The position numbers and the translations under genes were made by a program. A stretch of 64,000 nucleotides of DNA. Origin: CAYMSO01 sp964393185. GTDB lineage: Bacteria; Patescibacteriota; Dojkabacteria; J137. The stretch covers positions 1-64,000 of the forward strand of contig CAYMSO010000003.1 in NCBI GenBank assembly GCA_964393185.1, read 5' to 3'. Every line of letters begins with the position of its first letter. The stretch's first letter is position 1. The notes beneath the pieces are model-generated. The model made no database searches, was not told the DNA's origin, and saw only the letters and a list, made by a program, of their open reading frames with translations. Positions 17,501-26,873 of the stretch are shown piece after piece.

Positions 17501-18949
17501 ATGTATATTCCAGTAGTAGGATTAGAAATCCATGTTCAGTTGAACACTAGGTCCAAGATGTTTAGTAGAGAGAGTGCTAACTACTTTAACAGTGAACCTA
17601 ACAGTCATATAGATCCTGTAAGTTTTGGATTACCTGGAGCCCTACCTGTACCAAACAAGGCAGCATTTGAAAAGGGAATAAGATTGGCACTTGCATTAAA
17701 TTGCCGTATAAACCAAAACACCAAATTTGATAGAAAACACTATTTTTATCCCGACTTGCCAAAAGGATATCAAATATCTCAGTACGATAAACCCTTAGGT
17801 TTTGATGGATTTTTGGAATTTGAAGTTGGTGATGATTCAAAAAGAATAAGAATTCAAAGAGTACATTTGGAAGAGGATACTGGCAAGTCCATACATGATG
17901 AATCAGGAGATACCTTGATTGATTACAATAAATCCGGAGTGCCACTAGCCGAAATAGTCACAATGCCAGACTTCGAAAGTATAGAAGAAGTTATAGCTTT
18001 TGCAAAAAGGCTAAGGCAAATAGTTAAATACGCAAACATCAGCGGGGGAGAAATGCAAAAAGGACAAATCAGATATGAACTAAATCTATCGGTAAAAGAA
18101 GCCGCTACTAAGGGCCTACCAGATTACAAGATAGAAGTTAAAAATATTGGCTCAATTTCAGTTTTAGAAAAAGTGCTTAAGTATGAAGTTAAAAGGCAGA
18201 CTGAACTATTGACTAAAGGTGAAAAGATAAAAAGTCAGACCCGAGGAATTAAAGGCATGACTGGTGAAACAGTCTTTCAGAGATCAAAAGAAACTGCAGA
18301 CGATTATAGATATTTTCCTGAACCAGACATCCCTCCAATTAATATATCCGATGAGTGGATACAACAGATTAAGTCAACAATGCCAGAACTTCCAGTCGAA
18401 AGAAAGAACCGTTATTTATCCTGGAAATTAGAAACTGAACAGGCAGAAATCCTGGTAGAAGAACCAGAAAGAGGGAATTACTTCGATAATGCTGTAAGAT
18501 TAACTGAAGAAAAATCTCTTGCGGAGTTAATTCCTCCTAAAGATCTTGTTAAGTGGATTAATACAGAAATTGCTGGATTACTAGTAAAATCAAAACAAAC
18601 ATTTGCTACATGCCCAATTAAATTAGATGATTTAATTTTTTTGGTAAAAAATGTTAATAATAATCAATTATCCAGAGTTAACGCTAAAAATGTGTTGGAA
18701 GCTCTGATGGTATCAAACAAGGCAGCCGAGGAAATAGTAAAAGAAAAGGGGTTAATGGACAAAATACAAGCTGATGAGGTTACGCTCTTTGTCGATCAAG
18801 CAATAACCGAGAATCAGAAGGTTGTAGAAGATATTAAGAAGAATCCAAATGCAATAAAATTTCTAGTTGGACAAGTAATGCGGTTATCTAGAGGTAAAGC
18901 TAACCCACAAGAGATAGAACAACTCATAAGAGATAGATTGAATATATAA
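17501..18949 (+). CDS. gatB: Aspartyl/glutamyl-tRNA amidotransferase subunit B
   Basis: A 482-residue GatB. The N-terminal VVGLEIHVQLNTRSKMF, KHYFYPDLPKGYQISQYD, and VHLEEDTGKSIH motifs are diagnostic, and the C-terminal YqeY-like tail (NPNAIKFLVGQVMRLSRGKANP) is complete. GatB binds misacylated Glu-tRNA-Gln or Asp-tRNA-Asn and performs the ATP- and ammonia-dependent amidation with GatA and GatC, which are not in this window. The start is well supported by the promoter just upstream. Confidence 0.97.
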   Translation: MYIPVVGLEIHVQLNTRSKMFSRESANYFNSEPNSHIDPVSFGLPGALPVPNKAAFEKGIRLALALNCRINQNTKFDRKHYFYPDLPKGYQISQYDKPLGFDGFLEFEVGDDSKRIRIQRVHLEEDTGKSIHDESGDTLIDYNKSGVPLAEIVTMPDFESIEEVIAFAKRLRQIVKYANISGGEMQKGQIRYELNLSVKEAATKGLPDYKIEVKNIGSISVLEKVLKYEVKRQTELLTKGEKIKSQTRGIKGMTGETVFQRSKETADDYRYFPEPDIPPINISDEWIQQIKSTMPELPVERKNRYLSWKLETEQAEILVEEPERGNYFDNAVRLTEEKSLAELIPPKDLVKWINTEIAGLLVKSKQTFATCPIKLDDLIFLVKNVNNNQLSRVNAKNVLEALMVSNKAAEEIVKEKGLMDKIQADEVTLFVDQAITENQKVVEDIKKNPNAIKFLVGQVMRLSRGKANPQEIEQLIRDRLNI

Positions 18950-19077
18950 TAAAATTGTTGCAAGCTTATATTTAATCTGATACAATCTTTGCTATTCCCT
19001 AATAACGATATAAATCGTAATGGCTCCAGAACTTCCTGGAACCCGCTTACAATCATTATTTCTAACTAACTTACACT

Positions 19078-19857
19078 GTGAAAAAGTATATTTTTCTGCT
19101 TAAAACACAGTTTAGTCAGGTAACCTCGTATAGATTCGAGCTGTTAACTGCCTGGGCGTATCGGTTGTTCGAAATCGCAGTTTTCTATTATTTATGGAAA
19201 CTAACCACAAATAATGATGAAGAAGTAAAAAGGCTCTTGCAATATTTTGTGCTTTATTATTTATTTTTCCAAACATCATCAACAAGCAGGCTTGCTAAAT
19301 TGATAAATAAAGAAGTACATTCCGGAGAAGTAGCCACATACTTTGTTAAACCAATAAATTTTCCGCTTGCGAAGGCTATGAGTCTTCTAACAGTTATATT
19401 TATAAGGGTTTTTATGCCAACAGTTGCCTTTGTATCGGCAATGATTTTCTTTCCAGAATATTTTGCTCCACACTCTTTAAGTTCTCTTTTATGGTTCTTA
19501 ATTTTTTTTATATTGGGATTAGTAATCTGGAATATTTTTATGATTGCAGTAGGATCTTTAAGTTTTTGGGGAACAGAAATAGGGCATACACTTAGTGTGA
19601 TAGATTTGGTATTAAACATATTGAAGGGAGCTTGGGTACCAGCCTATCTTTTTTCTGATGAGTTAGTTTTAATTCTTAGCTACACACCAATTCCATATCT
19701 TGCATCATTTGCCATAGAAAACTACCAAAAAGATGTTGAGCCTCAGACAATTGTTAAGGCGCTAGTAGTTTCAGTATTCTGGATAATTATCCTAAGTCTA
19801 ATGAGCAAGCTTATTTATCAAAAAGGAATCAAGATCTATGAAGCACAGGGTGGTTAA
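19078..19857 (+). CDS. ABC-2 type transporter permease (COG4587-like)
   Basis: A 259-residue membrane protein with about six helices, starting at GTG 19078. The opening KKYIFLLKTQFSQVTSYRFELLTAWAY and the VKPINFPLAK segment match the ABC-2 permease pair typified by COG4587/COG3694. It overlaps the second permease by 20 bp, and an ATPase follows, so the three form one exporter. Substrates of this family are diverse (drugs, lipids, polysaccharide intermediates) and cannot be inferred. Confidence 0.82.
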   Translation: MKKYIFLLKTQFSQVTSYRFELLTAWAYRLFEIAVFYYLWKLTTNNDEEVKRLLQYFVLYYLFFQTSSTSRLAKLINKEVHSGEVATYFVKPINFPLAKAMSLLTVIFIRVFMPTVAFVSAMIFFPEYFAPHSLSSLLWFLIFFILGLVIWNIFMIAVGSLSFWGTEIGHTLSVIDLVLNILKGAWVPAYLFSDELVLILSYTPIPYLASFAIENYQKDVEPQTIVKALVVSVFWIIILSLMSKLIYQKGIKIYEAQGG

Positions 19858-20650
19858 TCTAAAAAAATACCTACGAATCTACAGACTCTCTTTCGTAAAC
19901 TCTATTCAGTTACTTATGGCGCATAGATTCAACCTGATAATGTCTGCAATTGCAAATGTTGTATGGACTTTGGGACAAGTTATTTCGCTAAAGTTTCTAA
20001 CAACTAAGACTACAGATCTTTCTGGTTGGAATTTTCATGAATTAATCCTTCTTTTATCGTTTGGACAATTGCTGGTATATGCTACGTATATACTTTATGA
20101 CCACAATTTTAGACAAATACAAAGGAAAATAATATCTGGAGATTTAGACAGATACATAGTTAAACCAATAAATCTTAAATTTATTTTGTCTTTTGAACAG
20201 CTGGCAGTTGCACAAATAATCCCGATGCTCACTACAATTATACCTCTACTAGCCTATGGGTTAAGTGGAGATGATTCATTTTCGTACCTGGGTATTGTTG
20301 GTGCATTTATAATCCTATTATTATGTATTGCAATAGTATATTTTTTAAGCTTAGTGCTTATGGGATTTAATTTTTACACAGATAGCGCAGATACCTTACG
20401 AGACCTACTGACCATGGGACCAATGGATATGATAAGAGTTCCTTTAGATTTATTTAGTGGATGGATTAAGTTCATTTTAACTTACATATTGCCAATGGCA
20501 TTTGCCGCTTATTATCCCGTAAAAGTCATGCAAAAAGAGAGCAATTTTTTTGGGGTTGTCGCCATTGAGCTTATGCTACTTATACTATTTATTACTTTAT
20601 CTAAATTGATTTGGCACATGGGCTTAAAAAGATACAGCGGAGCTGCTTAA
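19838..20650 (+). CDS. ABC-2 type transporter permease (COG3694-like)
   Basis: A 270-residue membrane protein with about six helices. The VKPINLKFIL segment mirrors VKPINFPLAK in the preceding permease, showing the two are paralogous halves. The start at ATG 19838 overlaps the upstream gene by 20 bp, indicating translational coupling. A heterodimeric permease with the ATPase downstream is likely. Confidence 0.8.
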   Translation: MKHRVVNLKKYLRIYRLSFVNSIQLLMAHRFNLIMSAIANVVWTLGQVISLKFLTTKTTDLSGWNFHELILLLSFGQLLVYATYILYDHNFRQIQRKIISGDLDRYIVKPINLKFILSFEQLAVAQIIPMLTTIIPLLAYGLSGDDSFSYLGIVGAFIILLLCIAIVYFLSLVLMGFNFYTDSADTLRDLLTMGPMDMIRVPLDLFSGWIKFILTYILPMAFAAYYPVKVMQKESNFFGVVAIELMLLILFITLSKLIWHMGLKRYSGAA

Positions 20651-20670
20651 TTAATTATTATATTTATTCC

Positions 20671-21651
20671 ATGAAAAAACTAATATCGGTACAAAATTTA
20701 ACAAAAAGTTTTAAGCAATACAAAAAAACTAGTGGAATAAAAGGTTCAATAAAAAGCTTTTTTAGAAGAGAATATTTTGAAGTACAAGCTGTCGATAAAA
20801 TTTCTTTCGATATTGATCAAGGAGAGATTGTAGGCTTTATCGGTCCTAATGGAGCAGGAAAAACTACTACTCTAAAAATGCTTTCGGGTATTCTTTACCC
20901 AACGGCTGGCAAAATAGACGTACTAGGGTATAAACCATTTGAAAGAAAACCAGAATTTCAAAAACAATTCGCAATTGTTATGGGGCAAAAATCTCAATTG
21001 TGGTGGGATTTGCCAGCCATGGAAGGATTCATTTTGAATAAAGAGATATACGAAGTTCCAGATTCAATTTTTAACGACTCGATAAATGAGCTCGCAGAAT
21101 TATTAGAAGTTAAAGATGTGTTAGAAATACCAGTTAGAAAGCTTTCATTGGGTCAACGAATGAAATGCGAACTGATCGCATCCTTGCTTCATCGTCCAAG
21201 ATTGCTATTTCTTGATGAACCAACAATAGGACTTGATATTATTGTTCAGAAAAAGATTAGAAATTTTTTGAAAGAGTATAACCAAAAGTACAAAACAACC
21301 GTGCTTTTGACAAGTCATTATATGGATGATGTGCAGGAACTTTGCAATAGAATTATAGTAATCAATAAAGGCAAACTTATTTTTGATGGATCGTTAAGCA
21401 AGCTAATGCAGGACTACGCAAACAATAAATATCTTAAACTAAACTTCAATCAAAAAATAACAAAAGCTGATTTATCAAAATATGGCAAAATAATGGAATT
21501 TAATTCTGATGGTTATTCAGCTACCATTTCGGTCACTCGAGAAGTACATACAAAAGTTGCAGCCGAAATATTATCTAATTTTCAAGTTGATGATTTGGAT
21601 ATTTCGGAAGTTAGCTTGGAAGAGGTAATTGGTAAAATATTTAGCAGATAG
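20671..21651 (+). CDS. ABC transporter ATP-binding protein (COG4586-like)
   Basis: About 326 residues from ATG 20671; the frame is open upstream to 20611 inside the permease gene, but MKKLISVQNLTKSF is the normal start. Walker A GPNGAGKTTTLK, a Q-loop region with MGQKSQLWWDLPA, the signature LSLGQRMKCELIASLLHRP and Walker B LLFLDEPTIGLD are all present. The QKSQLWWDLPAMEGF stretch and the C-terminal regulatory extension are typical of COG4586 ATPases that partner the two permeases upstream. Confidence 0.92.
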   Translation: MKKLISVQNLTKSFKQYKKTSGIKGSIKSFFRREYFEVQAVDKISFDIDQGEIVGFIGPNGAGKTTTLKMLSGILYPTAGKIDVLGYKPFERKPEFQKQFAIVMGQKSQLWWDLPAMEGFILNKEIYEVPDSIFNDSINELAELLEVKDVLEIPVRKLSLGQRMKCELIASLLHRPRLLFLDEPTIGLDIIVQKKIRNFLKEYNQKYKTTVLLTSHYMDDVQELCNRIIVINKGKLIFDGSLSKLMQDYANNKYLKLNFNQKITKADLSKYGKIMEFNSDGYSATISVTREVHTKVAAEILSNFQVDDLDISEVSLEEVIGKIFSR

Positions 21652-21738
21652 TAAACGGAGATATACGTCCTGATGATAGATATTCTTTCTCAAAATTTGT
21701 CACTGTTTGAATCAAGTACTTTAGACTACTTTCTATCA

Positions 21739-21808
21739 AACTGAAAACTGAAAACCCAAAACTTAAAACTGATAACCCAAAACTCACAACCCAAAACTCA
21801 CATACCCT
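21739..21808. repeat. Short degenerate tandem repeat
   Basis: The 11-mer AACCCAAAACT occurs three times (21753, 21774, 21788) within a strongly strand-biased stretch without T-rich sequence, and related ACTGAAAAC units lie upstream. The array fills the 206-bp gap between the ABC transporter and the next gene. Function unknown; it may be simple slippage. Confidence 0.6.
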
Positions 21809-21822
21809 TTACGCTTATCCAA

Positions 21823-21851
21823 TGGACAAAACTAGCGTTTTGTGATATAAT
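21823..21851 (+). promoter_or_regulatory. Promoter with consensus -10, leaderless
   Basis: TGGACA (21823-21828), 17 bp, TATAAT (21846-21851). The predicted start coincides with the A of the ATG at 21858, so the mRNA is leaderless. Confidence 0.8.
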
Positions 21852-21857
21852 TACTGC

Positions 21858-22871
21858 ATGGAGAAATACGTTTATCAGGAAAGTGAAACAATGTATTTAG
21901 AAGCTGGTGTCATGCCTGCTCAAGAAGTGGAATCTGCATTTGGACTGAGTGGGCTATCAAAAAGAGCTGAAAATGCAATTCGCAACATTCCTGGGTTAGT
22001 TAAAGGTATAGAGATAGTATATGATGCAAGGTTACCTATGAACGCAGCTGGTGCGATGATTCCAGGCGAGAACATAGTAAGACTTAATCCATGGCTATTA
22101 ATGATGATTCAAGATTCAACCCTTCTTTCAAATATTAATACTCATATTGTTAAACACGAAACACTTCATGTAAATGGAATTTCTGATGAAGCTCTAACTG
22201 AAGCGCTGACGCAGGCATCAATGGAAAAAGATGAGGGTGTTGATAAGTTTCCTTCAGGATATCAAGATCTCGTGGATCAATTTTGGGGTTTGATGGGAGG
22301 TAAAATGAGTTTTGATGAGTTAATAGAACTTGTAGAATTTGGTAATCAGCAACAAACTTTTTTTAACATTCTAGAATTTATTACTATTGGAGAAGGCTTG
22401 ATATTTAATGATATGAATACATTAACAGGTGAAGCTATCAGAGGTAAATTAAACTCAGTTTGGCCAGATATCCAGGAACTTTTCCCTAGAACTTTAAATT
22501 CAATGGCTCAAAACGGCAGAGGGCTTCATGATGGTACTAATGTAAATGTAAGTCCAATTCAGCTGGACCAAATACAAGATAGGATTGCAAAAAGGTTGAT
22601 TTCAGAACACCCAGAAACCATTTGTGAAGTAATAGATAAAGCGATAGAGCATGTTTCGGAGCTTGACGAAACCACGATATCCCTAGAATTAGATAGGATG
22701 GGATTTGCATATCTTGGTTACTTTGACAGATCCACCATCACAAAACTTATTAATCAAAGAATTAGTGTTAAGACTCTAGATGAATTTTCTGTAGTCACAG
22801 GATATTCACAAAATATAATTCCTGTGATAGATATTCCTTCAATCCGTCAAAACTATGCAGTGGCAGCCTAA
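21858..22871 (+). CDS. Unknown protein with an HExxH zinc-peptidase-like motif
   Basis: A 337-residue soluble protein without a recognisable full-length family. Residues 100-104 are HETLH, followed by GISDEALTEALTQ with Glu at 111 and 115 as possible third zinc ligands, the layout of small gluzincin-like peptidases. The preceding LNPWLLMMIQDSTLLSNINTHIVK looks like the helix leading into such a motif. The rest is helical, with no signal peptide or membrane segment. It has its own leaderless promoter, so it is a single-gene unit. A metallopeptidase function is inference from the motif alone; it could also be a structural zinc-binding or inactive relative. Confidence 0.55.
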   Translation: MEKYVYQESETMYLEAGVMPAQEVESAFGLSGLSKRAENAIRNIPGLVKGIEIVYDARLPMNAAGAMIPGENIVRLNPWLLMMIQDSTLLSNINTHIVKHETLHVNGISDEALTEALTQASMEKDEGVDKFPSGYQDLVDQFWGLMGGKMSFDELIELVEFGNQQQTFFNILEFITIGEGLIFNDMNTLTGEAIRGKLNSVWPDIQELFPRTLNSMAQNGRGLHDGTNVNVSPIQLDQIQDRIAKRLISEHPETICEVIDKAIEHVSELDETTISLELDRMGFAYLGYFDRSTITKLINQRISVKTLDEFSVVTGYSQNIIPVIDIPSIRQNYAVAA

Positions 22872-22931
22872 TCTGTTTCCATAAACTAAATACAGCTTGC
22901 GGTTTTTGGTGTTTCCAACTAGTATGTAGGT

Positions 22932-23510
22932 GTGGAAAAAAATAACCAACTTACTAAAACTGCTAGTCTACTAGATTTTATAGAGGGAACTTTGTCTCTT
23001 GTCGCCTTTGTTTCTGTAGTGTTGATATCTATTCTAGGCTTTATGGTCTTTAATCCAAAAGTCGATAGAGCACTTAATGCGGAAGAAGGAACAGTTGCAG
23101 GTGTCAACGATAATGCAATTCCCGATCTAGTATTTACTAACATCTATAAAAAAAGAATGCACACAGTTGATTTTAGCCAAAACAAAGATGCCCGACTTAT
23201 AAATTATCAAATAACAATTAATGCTTTGCCAGAAGGGCAGCAAATTGTAGATTTGCTAAAGATCAATAATCTTTCGGATATAGAAGCAACTATAAAAATA
23301 AATATGCAGATTGAAGGAGCAGTAAATGATACCCTTAGTGTAAATATTGCCGATGAACTTATTCAAAAAGAATTATTCAGTTCTGTTTATGGTTCTAATC
23401 CAACTGAATTTTTAGTATTCCCAAATCAAGAAACAAATTATAAATTAATCTATAATTCAACATCGAACATTAACTTTCAGTTTAAAGTTAATATAAAAAT
23501 TCAGTACTAA
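22932..23510 (+). CDS. Hypothetical membrane-anchored extracellular protein
   Basis: A 192-residue protein from GTG 22932. One N-terminal membrane helix (LSLVAFVSVVLISILGFMVF, about residues 21-40) follows a short cytoplasmic segment. The extracellular part is predicted beta-rich, with a repeated polar pattern (INALPEGQQIVDLLKINNLSD, FQFKVNIKIQY at the end) resembling a beta sandwich. No family recognised. It lies between the HExxH protein and recA. Confidence 0.6.
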   Translation: MEKNNQLTKTASLLDFIEGTLSLVAFVSVVLISILGFMVFNPKVDRALNAEEGTVAGVNDNAIPDLVFTNIYKKRMHTVDFSQNKDARLINYQITINALPEGQQIVDLLKINNLSDIEATIKINMQIEGAVNDTLSVNIADELIQKELFSSVYGSNPTEFLVFPNQETNYKLIYNSTSNINFQFKVNIKIQY

Positions 23511-23545
23511 TCCTTTCAAAATTATTACATTCTTTAAACGACTTT

Positions 23546-23575
23546 TTGACAATTTTTACATTAGTGAATTAATAT
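23546..23575 (+). promoter_or_regulatory. Promoter of recA
   Basis: TTGACA (23546-23551), 18 bp, TAATAT (23570-23575). It would give a long leader of about 145 nt before recA, unusual here. No LexA-like box was recognised. Confidence 0.65.
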
Positions 23576-23726
23576 TGATGTAGAGACTTGGTTTAGAAAA
23601 TTTTATACAAAATCAATTTTAGTCAACCTGGACCAATCTTGCTGCGCCCAATTGTGTCTCGAAAACAGTAAATTTCCTAACATGCGCAATGGTAAGTGTA
23701 ATTTTAATAATTTTTAATACAAATAT

Positions 23727-24755
23727 ATGGCTAAGGAAAAATCCAACCAAGAAGAGGAAACATCTAAGGTTTCGAAAGAAAAGAAACAAGCGATTGATAT
23801 GGCAATTCAACAAATTACTAAACAGTTTGGAGAAGGATCTATTATGACACTCGAGGCGCAAAAAGTGAAGAAAATGGATGTTATCCCAACCGGAGCAATT
23901 TCTTTAGATATTGCTCTAGGAGTTGGTGGTGTGCCACGAGGAAGAATAATAGAAGTGTACGGACCTGAATCATCTGGAAAAACCACTCTTACTCTCCATA
24001 TGATTGCCGAAGCACAAAAGCTTGGCGGAATTTGCGCATTTGTAGACGCAGAACATGCTTTTGATCCAGTTTATGCACAAAATGTGGGAATAGATACAGA
24101 AAGTTTACTTGTATCTCAACCGGATTATGGAGAACAAGCTTTAGAAATTGTTGAAACACTTGTTAGGTCTGGAGGAATTGATTTGATCGTTGTAGATTCG
24201 GTAGCTGCTTTGACCCCAAAAGCAGAAATTGATGGCGAGATGGGTGATTCACATATGGGTTTACAAGCAAGACTTATGTCTCAAGCACTTCGAAAAATTA
24301 CTGGAATTAGTGGCAAAACTTCTACAACAGTTATTTTCATTAACCAGCTTAGAATGAAAATCGGAGTAATGTTTGGAAATCCAGAAACTACTACAGGTGG
24401 TAACGCACTCAAATTCTACTCCTCTATAAGAATGGAAGTTAGACAGAAAGAAAAAATAATGAAAGGAGAAGAGATTGTAGGATCGATGGTTAGAGTAAAA
24501 GTTGTAAAAAATAAAGTAGCTCCACCATTCAAAGAAGCTACATTTGAGACTAGGCACGGGCATGGAATCGATAAAGTATCGAGCTTAGTTGATGCTGCAC
24601 TTAATTACAACATAATCGAAAAGGCCGGTTCGTGGTTTAAATATAACGGAGAGAATATTGGCCAAGGTAAAGATACAGTTAAGGATTTGATTAAGAATGA
24701 TCAGAAATTATTGAAAGAAATCTGGAATAAAGTAAAGGAAGCTGCTGGCTTGTAA
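23727..24755 (+). CDS. recA: Recombinase RecA
   Basis: A 342-residue RecA. Walker [14 protein letters not shown], the L1 region [17 protein letters not shown], the L2 region [27 protein letters not shown] and the start MAKEK...[20 protein letters not shown] are complete. It catalyses homologous strand exchange and SOS co-proteolysis. It is a monocistronic unit bounded by a strong terminator. Confidence 0.98.
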   Translation: MAKEKSNQEEETSKVSKEKKQAIDMAIQQITKQFGEGSIMTLEAQKVKKMDVIPTGAISLDIALGVGGVPRGRIIEVYGPESSGKTTLTLHMIAEAQKLGGICAFVDAEHAFDPVYAQNVGIDTESLLVSQPDYGEQALEIVETLVRSGGIDLIVVDSVAALTPKAEIDGEMGDSHMGLQARLMSQALRKITGISGKTSTTVIFINQLRMKIGVMFGNPETTTGGNALKFYSSIRMEVRQKEKIMKGEEIVGSMVRVKVVKNKVAPPFKEATFETRHGHGIDKVSSLVDAALNYNIIEKAGSWFKYNGENIGQGKDTVKDLIKNDQKLLKEIWNKVKEAAGL

Positions 24756-24772
24756 TTTCATAGTAGCGAATT

Positions 24773-24806
24773 CGAAAAGACCTAGTTTTTATACTAGGTC
24801 TTTTCG
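24773..24806. terminator. recA terminator
   Basis: A perfect 13-bp stem CGAAAAGACCTAG/CTAGGTCTTTTCG with an 8-nt loop. The A-rich and T-rich arms supply a U-tract on either strand. Confidence 0.85.
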
Positions 24807-24867
24807 CATTCAAGTTGTAACCAAAAAATGACAACTCTTCAAAAACAAAAAAAATTTCTTAATCTTC

Positions 24868-24896
24868 TTTACATAGTTCCAGAGATGGTATATAAA
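24868..24896 (+). promoter_or_regulatory. Promoter with flanking inverted repeat, upstream of the HTH regulator
   Basis: TTTACA (24868-24873), 17 bp, TATAAA (24891-24896). ATAGTTC (24873-24879) and GAACTAT (24916-24922) form an inverted pair that brackets the -10 and start, a plausible autoregulatory operator. Confidence 0.5.
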
Positions 24897-24937
24897 ATGT
24901 TGTATACTATTTTAGAACTATTTTTTACGCCAAGTTC

Positions 24938-25531
24938 ATGTCACGCCAGGAAAATACTATAGAAAAGCTATTTGTTTCTAAAGTTAGACTCAAAGCACTA
25001 AAATTTTTTACATTAAACTTTAATAGGTCAATACATTTGAGAGCAGCTGTAAGAGAATTTGACGAAGAGATTAACGCAGTCCGAAGAGAATTAGTTAGAT
25101 TAGAAGAAGTAAAATTACTAGACACAGAAACAAAGGGCAATAGGAAATACTTTAAATTCAATATGGATCATCCATATGCTGGTGAGCTAATATCAATGTT
25201 TAATCAGTCTTATGGCCTAGGAGGGGAATTGATTAGAAATAAAAGAAAACTAGGAGATATAGATTTTGCCTTTTTAACACCATGCTTTACCAAAGGATTT
25301 TATTTTGGAGATCAAATAGTTGACCTGGTAATTATTGGGGTAGTAGATATGACTGTACTTAACGAAATTATAGGCAAACATGAGCATAAAAGTGGTAGAG
25401 AAGTTCACTACACAGTTTTTAAGCCTTCGGAATATGCAATACGTAAAAGAAGACGAGATCAATTTCTTTTCGATATAATGCTTCAAGATCTTGTAATGCT
25501 TATAGGTAAATACGAAGAGATGATTAGATAA
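24938..25531 (+). CDS. HTH regulator with a nucleotidyltransferase-like C-terminal domain
   Basis: A 197-residue protein. Residues about 15-75 form a winged helix (KVRLKALKFFTLNFNRSIHLRAAVRE... RRELVRLEEVKLLDTETKGNRKYF) of ArsR/MarR-like type. Residues 110-190 resemble the degenerate MNT-type nucleotidyltransferase domain of transcriptional regulators (VDLVIIGVVDMTVLNEIIG, then a basic RKRRRDQFLFDIMLQD). The catalytic GSxAxG/DxD signature is missing, so the domain is probably a sensor or binding module. It has its own promoter with a flanking inverted repeat and precedes a peptidoglycan hydrolase gene. The targets are unknown. Confidence 0.55.
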   Translation: MSRQENTIEKLFVSKVRLKALKFFTLNFNRSIHLRAAVREFDEEINAVRRELVRLEEVKLLDTETKGNRKYFKFNMDHPYAGELISMFNQSYGLGGELIRNKRKLGDIDFAFLTPCFTKGFYFGDQIVDLVIIGVVDMTVLNEIIGKHEHKSGREVHYTVFKPSEYAIRKRRRDQFLFDIMLQDLVMLIGKYEEMIR

Positions 25532-25540
25532 AGTTCAGAC

Positions 25541-25570
25541 TTGCCACTTATAGAAATTTTAATGTAGAAT
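25541..25570 (+). promoter_or_regulatory. Promoter deciding the start of the M23 peptidase gene
   Basis: TTGCCA (25541-25546), 18 bp, TAGAAT (25565-25570). The -10 overlaps the first in-frame ATG (25569), which therefore cannot be translated from this promoter. ATG 25605 is the likely start. Confidence 0.6.
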
Positions 25571-25604
25571 GGATTTGTCACATAATTTTTTGCACCAATT
25601 TAAG

Positions 25605-26873
25605 ATGCTAAAAAGAATCAATAAAGTACTCGCAGTAATTGCAATCATAACTCTGATAGCTTCATTCGTTAATATACGCAATATAGAAAACGTTAAAGCA
25701 GATACACTAGAAGAACAACTTAGGCAGCTAGAACAGCAACAAACAGAAGCAAGATCCGAGAGAGATAGAATTCAAAGAGAAATAGATCAGAATAGCTATT
25801 TAATATCAGGCTATAATGCTCAAGCTTCCAGACTGTATGGAGAAATACAGATTTTTCAGATAGATATTGATCAACTAGAACTTCAAATCAAAGAAGTAGA
25901 GCTAAGTATTCTTAGTTTAAATAAAAAGATCGAAGATACAAAAATAGAGATAGAAAAAAGTAAAAAAGACATACAATCATTGGAGAAAGAATCAAACAAG
26001 CGAATAAAAAGTAACTACATGAAGTATAGAATTTATGGTAACGAAGGTGGTAGCGGGACTAGTTTATTTAATGTAGAAAGTATAAATGAATACTTCAAAA
26101 CAGTTAAATATCGAGACATTATCCAAGAAGATACAAACGATGTAATGAAAGAGCTTTCCTATTTAAGACAGGAACTAGTATTACAGGAAAAAAGCTTGAA
26201 CGAAGATTTGGCTAGAGTGGAAGAAGAGAAAAAGAATATTGAAGCCAAGAAAATAGAATTAGACAAAAAACAGGAAGAATTGGAATTACAGATTGCGCAA
26301 TACTATGCACAAATCAACCAAATAAACGGGCAAATAGCAGGTGCTCAAGCAACACTAGCTGTTTTCTCTCAACAAGAAGTTGATCTGGCAAGGCAAGCAG
26401 AATCTATCAGACAGCAATTATTGAATAACTTTTCTCCCACATACGGAGGAGAATATGTTGTTGCAGGTAGATTAATAGGTAGGCAAGGGTGTACTGGATT
26501 ATGTACTGGAGCCCACCTACACTTTTCGATACAAAATAATGGAGCCTGGCAAGATCCATGTGCTTATCTCCCTAGTGGCTTTATAGCAGGCTGCGGCGGA
26601 AATGGCACTGTTCAAGCTCCGATAAGAGGGGAATTCTATTATACAAGTGCATTTGGAAACAGATGTTTCTTGTGGGGTAATTCTACATATTGTGACTTCC
26701 ATACAGGTGCAGATTTTGCTGGAGTACCATGGAATACTGGAATTTATGCAGCTCATGATGGTTATGCATACAAAGGTACGGATCCCTATGGAGCAAATTA
26801 CGTCGTAATTTGTCAAAATCAAAATTGTAATCAAGGTATCAAATCTGGTTATTGGCACTTAAGTAGTTTTTAA
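25605..26873 (+). CDS. Secreted coiled-coil M23 (LytM) peptidase with circularly permuted domain
   Basis: About 422 residues from ATG 25605 (see the promoter entry). A signal peptide or anchor (VLAVIAIITLIASFV) precedes a long coiled coil, as in EnvC/NlpD-type proteins that cut or activate cell-wall hydrolysis. The M23 domain is out of order: its C-terminal half, ending in CTGAHLHFSIQNNGAWQDP with the HxH metal/catalytic motif, comes before the N-terminal half with SAFGNR, HTGAD and the last YWHLSSF. The protein stops there, so both halves are present but swapped. The fold could close if the ends meet in space. Cys residues in both halves may form disulphides. No frameshift is needed to explain it. 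It ends against sufS on the other strand. Confidence 0.8.
   Translation: MLKRINKVLAVIAIITLIASFVNIRNIENVKADTLEEQLRQLEQQQTEARSERDRIQREIDQNSYLISGYNAQASRLYGEIQIFQIDIDQLELQIKEVELSILSLNKKIEDTKIEIEKSKKDIQSLEKESNKRIKSNYMKYRIYGNEGGSGTSLFNVESINEYFKTVKYRDIIQEDTNDVMKELSYLRQELVLQEKSLNEDLARVEEEKKNIEAKKIELDKKQEELELQIAQYYAQINQINGQIAGAQATLAVFSQQEVDLARQAESIRQQLLNNFSPTYGGEYVVAGRLIGRQGCTGLCTGAHLHFSIQNNGAWQDPCAYLPSGFIAGCGGNGTVQAPIRGEFYYTSAFGNRCFLWGNSTYCDFHTGADFAGVPWNTGIYAAHDGYAYKGTDPYGANYVVICQNQNCNQGIKSGYWHLSSF

Noticed and set aside
25569..25604. First ATG of the M23 gene
   Set aside because: It overlaps the -10 box, so it would not be on the mRNA; the signal peptide begins at 25605.
26380..26873. Frameshift or truncation of the M23 domain
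   Set aside because: Both halves are complete and in one frame in swapped order, so permutation fits better.
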